Assembly: GCA_045546915.1 (NCBI GenBank)
Contig: JAZQDU010000027.1
Span: forward strand, 190,626-254,625
Source: UMGS172 sp045546915
GTDB taxonomy: Bacteria; Bacillota; Clostridia; Oscillospirales; Acutalibacteraceae
Length of the DNA stretch: 64,000 nucleotides
Direction: 5' to 3'
The translations under genes were made by a program, and so were the position numbers. Of the stretch, positions 1 through 9,680 are shown one piece after another (position 1 is the first letter of the stretch; each line of letters begins with the position of its first letter). A model generated the notes under the pieces. That model was given only the letters and a program-made list of their open reading frames with translations, ran no database searches and was not told the DNA's origin.

Positions 1-337
1 AAACGCCCAACAAGTTAGGGTCGGTATAATCAAAAGTTGCAGAAACACCGTCATACTTTGCGTACAAAGTAGTGTCATCCCCTGCGACCTTAACTTCGTT
101 TGTGAAGTTAATGTCATCATACCAACCAAGGAACAATACGCCTTCGGCAGGTACTTCGGGTGCGGGAATGGTAGCACCCTTAGCGAGGTTGATCGTATAC
201 TCAACACCGTTGTTATACAATGTGTAATCTGTACCGGCTGCACTTGCAGTACCCACGAACGAAACTACACATAAAGACAGCAGCATCGAAAGAACACAAA
301 CAACACTTATCGCTTTTTTGAAAGCACGGGTTTTCAT
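1..337 (-). CDS. Secreted InlB B-repeat protein, N-terminal part (cut by window edge)
   Basis: The first 112 codons of a protein that runs off the left edge. A Sec signal peptide is visible (KKAIS, a hydrophobic stretch, then an ASA cleavage site near residue 33). It is followed by a short beta-rich unit with the hallmarks of the Listeria-Bacteroides (InlB B) repeat: a hydrophobic strand, FLGWYDD, then DDTTLYAKY. Such repeats occur in cell-surface adhesion or carbohydrate-binding proteins of Clostridia. The start follows an AGAGG ribosome site. It lies downstream of the solute-binding lipoprotein on the same strand, so it may be the last gene of the sugar-transport island or a separate surface-protein gene. 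Total length and C-terminal anchoring cannot be seen. Confidence 0.8.
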   Translation of the reverse strand, partial: MKTRAFKKAISVVCVLSMLLSLCVVSFVGTASAAGTDYTLYNNGVEYTINLAKGATIPAPEVPAEGVLFLGWYDDINFTNEVKVAGDDTTLYAKYDGVSATFDYTDPNLLGV

Positions 338-379
338 TGTTTTACCTCTTTCTTGAATGATTAAGCACGTACACAACTC

Positions 380-398
380 AAGGGTGGTAGCCACCCTT
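380..398 (-). other. Intergenic stem-loop
   Basis: A perfect 8-bp stem (AAGGGTGG / CCACCCTT) with a 3-nt loop lies between the solute-binding protein and the InlB-repeat gene. There is no T-run on the minus strand, so it is not a convincing terminator. It may be an mRNA-stabilising or processing hairpin. Confidence 0.4.
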
Positions 399-423
399 AA
401 GTCGTTCGTGTTATTGCTGCTTA

Positions 424-1815
424 TTATTTATACTTGTTTTTAAGGTCCTGAATCATTTGGTTAGCCTTTTTAACAGCATCGTCAACCTTGTTAGAAACTG
501 CATCAAGTTTAGTCTTAACGCCGCCGGGAACAACACGCTTAGCATCGCCGTTAAATACTGATTCGTCCTTTGCACCTACAAAGGTACCGCAAACATCGTC
601 GAAGTTGAAGTATTTTTCATCAGCATGACAGTCAGTAAGTTCGAAGTAGAAGTTACCTGCCTTATTGCTGATAAAGGTGTTGTTAAGGTCATAGTTAGCG
701 GGGTCAAGCCAGTAGCGCAAGAAGTAACCTGCAGCATCGGCATTAGGAGCACCGGCTACGATACCATACATACGGTAGATAGCGGAAGTTTTACCCTTAG
801 AACCATCCTCAAGAGCGGGGAGGTATGTAAAGCCGATATCATTAAAGTCCATATCCTTGAAGTATCCGGTATTCTTAAGACCGTAAACACCGGTGATGCA
901 GATACCTGCTTTACCGTTTGCAAAGTCACCACGGCCGTTGCCGAGAAGACCCTGTTCTCTTACGCTGTTGTACCACTGATAGGTCATAAGAAGTTCTTTC
1001 TTGTTAACACCGCTGGAGAAGGTAGCAGTTTTATAATCGTACATACAGAAAGATGCACCTGCCGAGTCACCCAACATATCAACCTCAAGAACACCACCAA
1101 AGTAATCGGGGCCTAAAGACTTGATTTCCTTCATGGCTTTTTCCATGGTAGCCCAAGTCCAGTTGCCTTGTTCATAGTACTGTTCAGGAGTGGTGAAACC
1201 GTTTTCCTCAAAAAGTTTCTTGTTGTAGAAAACAAGGTTAGAACCGGTCCAAGGAGAACCGATGGTGTTTACAAGGTAAACGTGACCGTCAATAGTACCG
1301 GTTTCAAGCAAAGACTTATGCCAAATAGGCTCGTCAAGGTTAACAGTAGAAACCTTGTCAATAGGAGCAGCTATCTGAAGAGTAAGGGGGAAGCTATCCT
1401 TACCTTCGTTGGTCTTGAATGCGTCGGGAATATCGTTCGAAGCAATACTTGTAATAATCTTCTCAACATAAAGACCCTGGGTTACAGTGAACAACTCAAC
1501 ATTGAGTCCGGTGTCTCTGTAGAAGTTTGCAAGAGCATTGGCGCCCTCGGTCTTAGTGTGGTCAATCCAAGTTGCAAAACGAACGGTCTGACCTTTAATG
1601 CTATCCGAAATGGTTGCATAAGGGTCAAAGCCAGCCCACTCACCGGTATAATTTCCGGTTGTTGCACTAACTACTGGATCGTCGTTAGAAACAACCTTAT
1701 TGGCCGGTGCGGCTGTAGAATCAGTTCCGGTGCTGCCGCTACAAGCAGACAAAGCACATACCAACATCGCAAACGCAAAGATGGCACAGATGATTCTCTT
1801 CAAATTGGTTTTCAT
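424..1815 (-). CDS. ABC transporter extracellular solute-binding lipoprotein (sugar type)
   Basis: 463 residues. The signal peptide ends in an LSAC lipobox with Cys-25, so this is predicted to be a membrane-anchored binding protein outside the cell. The body has the family-1 extracellular binding-protein character: FATWIDHTKTEGANALANFY near residue 80, a central NLVFYNKKLFEENG segment typical of sugar binders, and NGKAGICITG further on. It presumably delivers an oligosaccharide to the permease pair just upstream (2146-4133). The start has an ideal AGGAGG site. It is separated from those permeases by 330 bp containing its own promoter, which would allow the binding protein to be made in excess. 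The substrate cannot be told from sequence alone. Confidence 0.9.
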   Translation of the reverse strand: MKTNLKRIICAIFAFAMLVCALSACSGSTGTDSTAAPANKVVSNDDPVVSATTGNYTGEWAGFDPYATISDSIKGQTVRFATWIDHTKTEGANALANFYRDTGLNVELFTVTQGLYVEKIITSIASNDIPDAFKTNEGKDSFPLTLQIAAPIDKVSTVNLDEPIWHKSLLETGTIDGHVYLVNTIGSPWTGSNLVFYNKKLFEENGFTTPEQYYEQGNWTWATMEKAMKEIKSLGPDYFGGVLEVDMLGDSAGASFCMYDYKTATFSSGVNKKELLMTYQWYNSVREQGLLGNGRGDFANGKAGICITGVYGLKNTGYFKDMDFNDIGFTYLPALEDGSKGKTSAIYRMYGIVAGAPNADAAGYFLRYWLDPANYDLNNTFISNKAGNFYFELTDCHADEKYFNFDDVCGTFVGAKDESVFNGDAKRVVPGGVKTKLDAVSNKVDDAVKKANQMIQDLKNKYK

Positions 1816-1869
1816 CGAAATTTCCTCCTAAGAAATTATTTAATAATACAGCAGAAAAGACGCCAAAGC

Positions 1870-1901
1870 CTGCCCAACCACACCCTCAAAAGTGGTTTGG
1901 G
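1870..1901 (-). other. Stem-loop in the leader of the solute-binding protein
   Basis: GCCCAACCAC pairs with GTGGTTTGGGC (one bulged T) around a 10-nt loop. It lies in the predicted 5' leader of the 424-1815 gene, downstream of its promoter. No T-run follows in the minus direction, so an RNA-stability or regulatory hairpin is more likely than a terminator. Confidence 0.4.
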
Positions 1902-1938
1902 CACGCAAAGGGGACATTTTTGCCAATACTACATTTAT

Positions 1939-1967
1939 ATAATACCAAATCTTTGTGCAAGTTTCAA
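1939..1967 (-). promoter_or_regulatory. Sigma-A-type promoter for the solute-binding protein
   Basis: On the minus strand TTGAAA and TATTAT are separated by exactly 17 bp, with a TGG just before the -10 that resembles an extended -10. It lies about 125 bp upstream of the 424-1815 start and gives this gene transcription independent of the long operon above it. Confidence 0.6.
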
Positions 1968-2105
1968 TTAATTTCTTATCATTTTTACTGAAATATTGCA
2001 CAAATTTGGAGGTGTTTTATTGTCTATAATAACACGAAACGCGACATAATTGACATTTTCTTCTTTTTTATGCTTGTTTTTTACTTATTATGCTTATAGT
2101 CACTT

Positions 2106-2147
2106 ATATCCCCTCGAGAAAATCTCAAGGGGATATTGTCTTTTTTT
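2106..2147. terminator. Hairpin after the permease pair
   Basis: A 14-bp stem with one C/A mismatch (ATATCCCCT... / ...AGGGGATAT), loop AAA, directly downstream of the 2146-3165 permease. The only T-run, TTTTTTT at 2141-2147, is on the plus-strand side. For the minus-strand operon it is therefore at most a weak terminator, or an mRNA 3'-end stabiliser separating permease from binding-protein transcripts. Confidence 0.5.
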
Positions 2148-3165
2148 AACCGGTAATACCTACACGGTCAATACTCTTAACAAACTGTTTTTGGAGTATC
2201 ATATACATTATAAGTACTGGAACGATAAACATTACACAAGCCGCCATAACAACTGCGATGGTTTCGGGGTTCTGCGGACTAAAGTCAACACCCATTATAG
2301 CACGCATTGTATCGGACTCGGTTACACGGTTAAGTCTAACCGCCAACGGCCAACTTTCAGCATAAAGGTACATACTGGAAAGATAAAAGTCGTTCCAATG
2401 CCAAATAACCGAGAAAACGGTAACGGTCATTATTACAACACCCGAAGACGGAAGTGCAATACGCACGTATGTCTTAACAGGGCCTGCGCCGTCAATCCAG
2501 GCTGCCTCTTCAAGTTCCTTCGGCAATCCTTTGAAGAACTGAACATAGATATAAATTATAATACCTGCTCTGATACCTACACCGAATATTGCCGGGAGGT
2601 AGAATGTCCATACCGAGTTGAGAACGTTTGCTCGAAGGTCGACGCCGGTAAAGTCATACACAAGTCCTAAAACGCCTAAAAAGTCGAGTTTTGCGTATGT
2701 AGTGACAATCGGTATCATCATCATCTGTGACGGAACAAGAATGAGCAAGAACATAAAGAATGTGAGAATCTTCTTCTCTTTAAATTCAAATCTTGCCAAG
2801 CCGTATGCGGCTACCGAACAACTTATAATCTGAATGGCTGCGGCAAAAAGTTCAAAAACAATGGTGTTAACGAGCGAACTGCCGTATTTAACCAACTCGG
2901 AAGCCATTTTGTAATGTTCAAAAGTTATCTCGGGAGTAATCCAGATAACGGTAGGATCCAAAAACGAGTTTCTTGTTCTTATCGAACTACTGAGCATGTA
3001 GAAAATAGGATACAAAATTATGTAGCCGATTGTAATAAGAACAACATAACGCATCAGCGAAAAGAAAACGCCGTTTGCCTTTAATACTGCTTTATAACGC
3101 GCTTCGGCACTGGAGTTTTTAACCTTTTGATAAAGGTTTTTTACATTTTCAATACCTTTAATCAT
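2146..3165 (-). CDS. Carbohydrate ABC transporter permease (MalG type)
   Basis: 339 residues with about six membrane segments, the first at roughly residues 38-58 (YVVLITIGYIILYPIFYML). The EAA loop that contacts the ATPase is clear: EEAAWIDGAGPVKTYVRIALP in the C-terminal third. The sequence begins with a polar N-terminus and ends in VGITG, usual for MalG/AraQ-like permeases. Its start overlaps the stop of the upstream permease by one base (TAATG), so the two are translationally coupled and form a heterodimeric channel. No cognate ATPase is encoded nearby; a shared MsmX-type ATPase elsewhere is expected. Confidence 0.92.
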   Translation of the reverse strand: MIKGIENVKNLYQKVKNSSAEARYKAVLKANGVFFSLMRYVVLITIGYIILYPIFYMLSSSIRTRNSFLDPTVIWITPEITFEHYKMASELVKYGSSLVNTIVFELFAAAIQIISCSVAAYGLARFEFKEKKILTFFMFLLILVPSQMMMIPIVTTYAKLDFLGVLGLVYDFTGVDLRANVLNSVWTFYLPAIFGVGIRAGIIIYIYVQFFKGLPKELEEAAWIDGAGPVKTYVRIALPSSGVVIMTVTVFSVIWHWNDFYLSSMYLYAESWPLAVRLNRVTESDTMRAIMGVDFSPQNPETIAVVMAACVMFIVPVLIMYMILQKQFVKSIDRVGITG

Positions 3166-4133
3166 TAGCTCCTACCTCCTGTATCCCAGCGTTTTAAGAA
3201 AATCTTTGAGTACAACAACATAATTATTGCCATCATTAAACCAACAACTACGAAGTACAACCAAAGCATAGCCGATGCCGTACCGTATGTTGAAATGTTG
3301 CCCATGAAGACATAAGCGCGTTCCATAACCGCGTTGGTCTTATCGGTAATAAGCTCAACCATGGTGAAGATGATAACAAGAATTAATGTTCTTGCAAGCA
3401 TGGGAAGTGTTATAAACCAGAACTCCTCCCATTTGGTAGCGCCTTCAACCTTTGAAACTTCATAAAGCGAATCAGGTATAGACTGCATACCCGATATAAA
3501 CAGAACTATCTGTATACCGCAACTCCAAATGAGGTTGAAAATGTTGTTGAGAAGTCCGCCGAAGAAATTACCTATTGAGGGGGGCAACGACAACCAATTC
3601 ATAATATCGGTGACGTTAACCATATTAGCGGCAAACGAATCAGAAACGCCTGAAGAAGAAAGTTCACTGCTGGTGGTACTGAAAAGATGCTGGATAACAA
3701 CACCCGATGCAATTATAACCGGCAGGAAGTAAAGCGCTCTGAAAAAGAGTCTTCCTTTAAACTTCTGGTTAAGAAGCAAAGCAAGTATAAGACTCAATAT
3801 AACGATTACCAAAACCGACGGGAGCATTGACGTTAATGTCAAGCTCATGCTTTTGGTAAACTCAGGGTCCTCCCTTAAAGCGTAATGGAAGTTTGCAAGG
3901 CCCGCAAATTCATACTCAAACTGACCAATAAACTTTACATTACAAAAAGCATAATAGAGTGATTTGATAATCGGCACAAGGAAGAAAACCAAAAGGCCAA
4001 TTTCCCAGTGGAGAACAAACATACGTCCGTATGTACTCTTTAACGATTCGATACTCTTATGTTTTTTAGGTTTCTTTGCTTTTACGCTTGCAGGCGCAAC
4101 CTGTTCAACCGTATTAATTTGTTCTGTTGACAT
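3165..4133 (-). CDS. Sugar ABC transporter permease (MalF/UgpA/LplB type)
   Basis: 322 residues, partner of the downstream MalG-type permease. A lysine-rich cytoplasmic N-terminus (KAKKPKKHKSIESLKS) precedes about six membrane helices. The EAA loop reads YEVSKVEGATKWEEFWFITLP, as in binding-protein-dependent sugar permeases. Its start has a good AAGGAGG site 15 bp after the DUF5696 gene, and its stop overlaps the next start. Together with the 424-1815 lipoprotein it makes a complete importer except for the ATPase. A second, separate permease pair lies at 8711-10598. Confidence 0.92.
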   Translation of the reverse strand: MSTEQINTVEQVAPASVKAKKPKKHKSIESLKSTYGRMFVLHWEIGLLVFFLVPIIKSLYYAFCNVKFIGQFEYEFAGLANFHYALREDPEFTKSMSLTLTSMLPSVLVIVILSLILALLLNQKFKGRLFFRALYFLPVIIASGVVIQHLFSTTSSELSSSGVSDSFAANMVNVTDIMNWLSLPPSIGNFFGGLLNNIFNLIWSCGIQIVLFISGMQSIPDSLYEVSKVEGATKWEEFWFITLPMLARTLILVIIFTMVELITDKTNAVMERAYVFMGNISTYGTASAMLWLYFVVVGLMMAIIMLLYSKIFLKRWDTGGRS

Positions 4134-4148
4134 TCAGTTTACGCCTCC

Positions 4149-6440
4149 TTACTTAACTTTGTATCCACGTGCGGGAATTTCAATGCCGTCAACCGACTCA
4201 TTCTTAGCGCCGTAGTTTACGTAAACGGTAACACCGTTATCAAACTCGGTCATGCGCACGTTTTCATTAACAATCTTATGGTCAGCAATTCCTGCGCCTT
4301 TTACCGAATAGAAGAAATCTTTATACTCGGCAACGTCCTCAAGAATTCTGTCCTTTACACCTGTTTCAAGAGTCTCGTTCCAATAGAGCGAACCGTAGAA
4401 CACATTTTGTCCCGAAGAAACAAGATTAGTGTTATACTCTCCGATAACTGTGTAACTAAGACCTGCACCTGATTCAACCGCACTAAGCATAGTAGTCTCG
4501 GCGTTGGTTGCAAGGTTAAGTGAAGTTACCGACATTGAAACATTACCCTTAAATACTATCTGATAGAAAGGAACATCATAGGTATAAGCTCTGTATTTGC
4601 TTGATTTTGTAGGAATATCATAAATGTGGTCACAAGCGCCTGCAACGAATGCGTTAGCATCGCTACCGGCCACGTTATAACCTGCATCCTTAAAGCCCTT
4701 TACAACCGATACTGCTTGTTCCTCATAATTGGCACCCGAAAAATATGCTTTGTCACTATAATCGGAATAAACCAAACTTGTAAGGCTATCAAGGCTAACA
4801 CCGCCAAGGTTCCAGTTTGTTGCAGCATTTTTAATATTGTCTGCTATCTCGTTAAACTTACTGCGTGTTACAATATAGTGTTTTGAGAAAATCGCACTGC
4901 TTGAACGGAAAACCATGTCGTAATGATGCTGATTAGTTGAGTCGCCCGTGGCAGACTTTGCTTTATCAAGCAAGGTTGAAACTCCGCCGCCGTTTGAATT
5001 GAATCTAATCATATCAAAGTTCATAAACAGGTCAACCCCGTTGTTTGAACAGTAATCTGTAAGACTAAGCATGGCTTTTTTGTTGCCAAACTTACTGTTT
5101 ATCTTGTAATTGCCGGCGATTGGGCCAATGTCATTACCGCTTTGACCAAAGCCAATGAGGTTAGCGTTTATGCTCTCCCCTGTCTCATCTTTTATATCAG
5201 AGATAATTGACTGTGCTTGCTCAAGAGTGGTAGCAACCAACATGTCGTCGCTGGGAATACCAAAAATAAACTTTTTAGTCTTTATACCGCCGAAAATTTT
5301 AAGGTTAAGAAGCTTTTCGTCATCAGTTTTCTCAAGTGCTTCTTTTTCTTTTAAATATTCACGGTACTTTTCAGCCATGCCGACATAATCGGCTTTATCG
5401 TCGTATAAAGGCTTAAAACTTACGGAAATCTTACCCGGTACAAAATAGTCAGAATACAAAGTATACTGTCTGGGGGCAGAAGATGTAAAGAGAGCCTGAA
5501 CGGTCTTCTGCTGACCTCTGATAATAAACTCGGGGTTAATGTAAGAATAACCCGTAACCTTCCAACCAAGTATCGCGTTAAGATTTGCACATTCTGCACC
5601 TTCAGTAATGATGGCACAAGCAGCCTTATCGCCATTTACAGCACCGTAAACAGGCATTCTCACCGATTCGGTAACAGTCTCGGCAGTAGGAGCATCAACG
5701 TTAGCATCTCCGCCATAAACCTTTTCGGTTATTGTTTCATAGGTTGTGTCTTCAGGGTCAGAGGACAAAGTAGGTTTAATAATTGTGCCCGAACCGGAAG
5801 GCATAAACAGATAATGGTCATCTTTTTCTGCGTTATCATTAGAAATTGAGCAGAACAACGGTGCCAGAGTGATACTTGTAATACGGTACTCGTTACCATT
5901 TTCCTCAATGCGGTCTACATCAATAGAGATGTCAACACCGTCATCTTGAAGAGTAAACAACACGGGTACTGCAATACTATATGCAGGGAAATAGCACATC
6001 ATTTCAAGGCCATTATCTATTTTGGTAAGCGAACAAGTGCCTTTGTTAATCGACTGTGTCGAGGCGGCAACAGGTGTTGTAATGTCCATAAGGCTTTGGG
6101 CGTTATGGCATTTTATAAGTATAGGTGATTCAAGATGCGGGTGGTTATTTTTTTCAACTCCGTCAGCATCATATCTCTTGTTAAGAGCATCCTGCGGAAC
6201 GTAACTCCACTCACAGTCTTCTACCTTATCATAAAGAACAACTCTTTTATCAACTGCATCCCAGATAAGGCTGTAGCGGGCATTTTCAGCCACGCTTGTA
6301 GTTTTAAGAGTACTAATCTCTTCAGGTTGGTTATATTGGGGAACCGCCAACTCGTCGGTGCCACATCCTGCAAGAAGGAGAAGCACTAAGCAAAGCATTA
6401 CGCTCATTACGGCTGATACCGCACGTTTTATGTTTTTCAT
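4149..6440 (-). CDS. DUF5696-like secreted lipoprotein
   Basis: 763 residues. The signal peptide ends with an LAGC lipobox (Cys-26), predicting an outer-surface lipoprotein. The N-terminal half is beta-rich (about 40-330: repeated ITSITL, GSGTIIKP, MPVYGAVNG strands). The central part looks like a (beta/alpha) barrel (about 390-640, with VDLFMNFDMIRF, NLGGVSLDSL and AGSDANAFVAG), followed by a small C-terminal beta domain ending VNYGAKNESVDGIEIPARGYKVK. I associate this architecture with DUF5696, which often accompanies sugar ABC genes in gut Clostridia. The barrel resembles a glycoside-hydrolase fold, but no enzymatic activity is established here. It sits between the Yip1 protein and a permease pair, with gaps of about 15 bp, so it is part of the operon. 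Function inferred: surface glycan processing or capture. Confidence 0.7.
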   Translation of the reverse strand: MKNIKRAVSAVMSVMLCLVLLLLAGCGTDELAVPQYNQPEEISTLKTTSVAENARYSLIWDAVDKRVVLYDKVEDCEWSYVPQDALNKRYDADGVEKNNHPHLESPILIKCHNAQSLMDITTPVAASTQSINKGTCSLTKIDNGLEMMCYFPAYSIAVPVLFTLQDDGVDISIDVDRIEENGNEYRITSITLAPLFCSISNDNAEKDDHYLFMPSGSGTIIKPTLSSDPEDTTYETITEKVYGGDANVDAPTAETVTESVRMPVYGAVNGDKAACAIITEGAECANLNAILGWKVTGYSYINPEFIIRGQQKTVQALFTSSAPRQYTLYSDYFVPGKISVSFKPLYDDKADYVGMAEKYREYLKEKEALEKTDDEKLLNLKIFGGIKTKKFIFGIPSDDMLVATTLEQAQSIISDIKDETGESINANLIGFGQSGNDIGPIAGNYKINSKFGNKKAMLSLTDYCSNNGVDLFMNFDMIRFNSNGGGVSTLLDKAKSATGDSTNQHHYDMVFRSSSAIFSKHYIVTRSKFNEIADNIKNAATNWNLGGVSLDSLTSLVYSDYSDKAYFSGANYEEQAVSVVKGFKDAGYNVAGSDANAFVAGACDHIYDIPTKSSKYRAYTYDVPFYQIVFKGNVSMSVTSLNLATNAETTMLSAVESGAGLSYTVIGEYNTNLVSSGQNVFYGSLYWNETLETGVKDRILEDVAEYKDFFYSVKGAGIADHKIVNENVRMTEFDNGVTVYVNYGAKNESVDGIEIPARGYKVK

Positions 6441-6455
6441 AAAATCTCCTCCTTA

Positions 6456-8696
6456 TCAGAATAGTTTTAACGTTTCAGTAAAGATGGTAACCAAGAAGCC
6501 CCATGTTTGCTGCATAAGTATGATGACTGTTACAAGCATGAATATTACAATTGCACATCCAAAGATAGTAAGCAATGCTGTTGCCAGGAATTTGCCGAAG
6601 CTGTAATCGTGAACAATCATTGAACCTACAACAAGGAGCAACAATGTATACAAAGTACATATTGTGGTAAGAACTGTAAGGAAGGCTGCCTCTTCGGGAA
6701 CGAGTACGTTTGAAACTACAACGCAAACGATGCTTCCTAACAAAGAGGGTATTAAACTATAGCATATAACAGTGAGGATTTCCTTTATTTTACCCTTACC
6801 GCCGAAAAGTGTACATACCGCCCAGTTGGTAACAGTCCAAAGAATAACAAGACCAACTGTTTTGAGAAGAATGAGCAATGCGTTATAACTTGCGGGGTCG
6901 AAGTAAACGAATGCAAAACCGCCTAATGTTGTCTCGAACACTGTAAACACATAGAACAGTGCGATAATTACAAGACAAATCGGAATCGATGTAAGATTTT
7001 TCTCTTTTATTTCACGGAAATTATCAAAAGGATGTGTGACAATTGTGGTTGCCATGTGTACCTTTTCGTTTTTAACAAGTCGCATTTTATGTTTGGTCGA
7101 ATATACGAGCAAGAAAATGAGGAATCCGACAAGCGCAACTGCGGCGAGCATTATCCATGTAAAGTTGTCACGAATAAGTTCGGTACGAATGTTGCCGAAA
7201 GCAAGACTATATGTCTCACGATCGTAACCTTGTTTAGCAAGGTCTATCGCCTTTTTAAAGTATTCCGAAGCCTCTGCCTCATCGGTGCAAGCCTTACCTT
7301 TTACATAATAAGCCTTAGCAAGACCGGCGTATGCAACCTGACTGTTACCGTCAAGAGACAAAACCTCGTTCCACTCGTCCATTGCGTCTTCATAATTACC
7401 TACAACCGTCTTGGCTTGAGCCCTCTTTACGAGTTTACCATATTCGGTTATACGGAATATTGTAAGTGAACCGAACTGACCGTTATTATCCGAAACGATA
7501 ATATCGTCATTATTTAAGTTGTATGCGAGAGCGCTGACCGACATAAATGTACCATCTTGCTTACCTGTTTTGATACCGCCACCAAAAGCAGAAAGCATTG
7601 TACACTCTGAATCATAAATAAAGATTCTACCGTAGGTCAAATCAGCAACGTGCATGAAACCTTGTTTGTCAACAGCAATGCTGTTAAGGTTTTGAGTTAA
7701 TGGGGTATTCTTGAAATCCATACCCACGCCTTCGTCGACAAAGTTTATTTCGTCAGAAGGAAGAATGTTAAGACCACCCGGATTAAGACGTTTTACCTGA
7801 GCCTTTTGAGCGAGCTCACCTGTGTCACCGGTAACGGTATAAACAAATCCTTCATCATCAACCCAAAGGTCGGCAAAGCTATAAGGAAGTGCTGAAACCA
7901 TCGCGCTACGCTGTGCGTTGGTAACAAACAGACGGTTCCAAAGAGTGATGATTGCCTGAGTAATCGTAGCAGGAACATCATTGGCTCCGTAGAATCCTAA
8001 GAAACTATTTTCGCCCTCTGTGGTGTCGTCATCAGGTGCATAAAGAATAGCACCATAATAAGAACCTTCACTTAATATATATATGTAGCCTTCGTTATCA
8101 ACGGCAACCTTTTTAGGACGATAGTTAAATCCGTCCGGGATAAGATTACCGTTGTTTTCATCAGCGTTGGGAAGAACATAGTTCTTTGCAAGTTTGCCGT
8201 AATTACTGTCGGTATCATCGACAGTGAATTTCATAACACGTCCGTTATTTGTATCGGCAACATAGATGTTTTCGTGCTGATCAACGAAAATACCCTGTGC
8301 CTCATGGAACGTGAACACGTTATAGTCATCATCTCTGACAGAATTAATTGTTTTCTTGAGTTCATAGTTTTCGTCAAGAATATAAATTGTAGACAAGCCA
8401 CCGTCAAGAAGATAAGTATAACCGCTTTTTGAGGTGTGAACATCATTGAATCTCGCGTTACTTGAGCAACCAAGGTCGTGTGCTGTAAAAACCTCATGAA
8501 CCTCATACATAGGTTTGCTGTATACGGCTTTTCTTGTTTTTCCTGTAAACTCATACCAATAAGTATATGTGTCATAACCTATTTCATCGGTTTTTTCCGA
8601 AACGGCGGCAACCGAGAAAACAGGAATAAACATGAGCATAACAAGAGCGATTAAGCCGAAACGAATAAGGGACTTGCGAATTTTACTGTTTTTCAT
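6456..8696 (-). CDS. Secreted NHL-propeller / TPR / Yip1-domain membrane protein
   Basis: 746 residues. A signal peptide (1-31) is followed by an NHL-type beta-propeller (about 50-430) with repeats such as EAQGIFVDQHENIYVADTNN, KVAVDNEGYIYILS, FADLWVDDEGFVYTV and LNSIAVDKQGFMHVADL. Next come one or two TPR-like helical hairpins (about 433-500), a membrane helix (about 516-537), and a C-terminal Yip1-like domain with about five membrane segments (560-746). The propeller would lie outside the cell and the Yip1 domain in the membrane. It lies between a permease and the DUF5696 lipoprotein with 14-15 bp gaps. That points to a structural or sensory part of the transport system, perhaps organising permeases at the membrane. 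The fusion itself is seen; the role is inference. Confidence 0.75.
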   Translation of the reverse strand: MKNSKIRKSLIRFGLIALVMLMFIPVFSVAAVSEKTDEIGYDTYTYWYEFTGKTRKAVYSKPMYEVHEVFTAHDLGCSSNARFNDVHTSKSGYTYLLDGGLSTIYILDENYELKKTINSVRDDDYNVFTFHEAQGIFVDQHENIYVADTNNGRVMKFTVDDTDSNYGKLAKNYVLPNADENNGNLIPDGFNYRPKKVAVDNEGYIYILSEGSYYGAILYAPDDDTTEGENSFLGFYGANDVPATITQAIITLWNRLFVTNAQRSAMVSALPYSFADLWVDDEGFVYTVTGDTGELAQKAQVKRLNPGGLNILPSDEINFVDEGVGMDFKNTPLTQNLNSIAVDKQGFMHVADLTYGRIFIYDSECTMLSAFGGGIKTGKQDGTFMSVSALAYNLNNDDIIVSDNNGQFGSLTIFRITEYGKLVKRAQAKTVVGNYEDAMDEWNEVLSLDGNSQVAYAGLAKAYYVKGKACTDEAEASEYFKKAIDLAKQGYDRETYSLAFGNIRTELIRDNFTWIMLAAVALVGFLIFLLVYSTKHKMRLVKNEKVHMATTIVTHPFDNFREIKEKNLTSIPICLVIIALFYVFTVFETTLGGFAFVYFDPASYNALLILLKTVGLVILWTVTNWAVCTLFGGKGKIKEILTVICYSLIPSLLGSIVCVVVSNVLVPEEAAFLTVLTTICTLYTLLLLVVGSMIVHDYSFGKFLATALLTIFGCAIVIFMLVTVIILMQQTWGFLVTIFTETLKLF

Positions 8697-8710
8697 ATCC
8701 GTAGCCCTCC

Positions 8711-9667
8711 TTATTCCTTAATACCGGCACTACTCATGGATTCCATAACGTTACTCTGAGAAATCATGTAAACGGTAATTGGAGGAATCATAAGTATACA
8801 GGTAACAGCCATCGCACTACCCGAACGGGCAACACCACCGGCAGTAATCTGCGACATGATGGTGGGCAATGTTTTAAGTGTTTCACTGAAAATCGTACCC
8901 GAGGGGACGTGTGCCCAAACATCACGGAATGTAAAGAGGGTCAAGGTCAACCACATCGGTTTTACGATAGGCATTACTATTGTCCAGAATATTCTGAAAT
9001 ATCCGGCACCGTCAATCTTGGCAGCTTCAAGCAATGCGTTAGGCAATGCACCTTCCATGTACTGTTTCATAAGGAAAACACCCATGGTCGAAGCAAAGTG
9101 CGGCAGAATGTAAACCCAATATGAATCTATAATGTTAGTCCATGTAAAGATAAGATACTGGGGAACTGCCAATGTATATCCGTTGAAAAGAAGTGAGAAC
9201 TGGATAATGTAGAAAATAACAGCCTTGTACTTAATCTTGGATTTACAAAGTACAAACGCAGCCATAGATGCTACCACAACATAAAGGAACGTGGTTACAA
9301 CCGAGGAGAACAAACTGTTAAATATGTAACGCGAAAGCGGAACACGCAAGTTTGAAAGCAACTCAGGAATAGCTGTGTAGTTGGCTATTGTGGGACGATG
9401 AACGAAGAATCTCGGTGGGAAAATAAGAATTTCGTCGAGAGGCTTCAAGGATGTACATATGCTATATACAAGAGGAAGAACTGAAATACAGCCTGCAGCA
9501 ATTATAAAAAAGAAGTAGAAAAAGTTTCCAACTTTAGAACGCGTAAAGCGTTTTGCCTGCATTTGTGAAGAACGTCTTCTTTTAGGGGCTTTCATATCAT
9601 TTACAGAATCACGCAATGCTTTTGCGCCACTTGGTAATATGAGAACCTCTTCCTTTTTTCTGAACAT
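8711..9667 (-). CDS. Carbohydrate ABC transporter permease (MalG type), second set
   Basis: 318 residues with about six membrane helices; the first is FFYFFFIIAAGCISVLPLVYSI near residue 50. The EAA loop is LLEAAKIDGAGYFRIFWTIVMP. A basic N-terminal tail (KRRRSSQ, AKRFTRSK) is cytoplasmic. The C-terminus ends SSAGIKE. Start is preceded by GAGGTG. It pairs with the 9681-10598 permease, 13 bp upstream, and belongs to the transporter fed by the giant binding protein at 10620-13742. It is clearly different in sequence from the 2146-3165 permease, so the two sets are not a recent duplication. Confidence 0.92.
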   Translation of the reverse strand: MFRKKEEVLILPSGAKALRDSVNDMKAPKRRRSSQMQAKRFTRSKVGNFFYFFFIIAAGCISVLPLVYSICTSLKPLDEILIFPPRFFVHRPTIANYTAIPELLSNLRVPLSRYIFNSLFSSVVTTFLYVVVASMAAFVLCKSKIKYKAVIFYIIQFSLLFNGYTLAVPQYLIFTWTNIIDSYWVYILPHFASTMGVFLMKQYMEGALPNALLEAAKIDGAGYFRIFWTIVMPIVKPMWLTLTLFTFRDVWAHVPSGTIFSETLKTLPTIMSQITAGGVARSGSAMAVTCILMIPPITVYMISQSNVMESMSSAGIKE

Positions 9668-9680
9668 TTACAACCCCACC

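Noticed and set aside
1168..1971. Plus-strand frame of 267 codons opposite the solute-binding protein
   Set aside because: Low-complexity, no ribosome site, and antisense to a clear lipoprotein gene; a shadow frame.
2050..2670. Plus-strand frame of 206 codons opposite the MalG-type permease
   Set aside because: Tyr/Asn/Cys-rich shadow composition without ribosome site.
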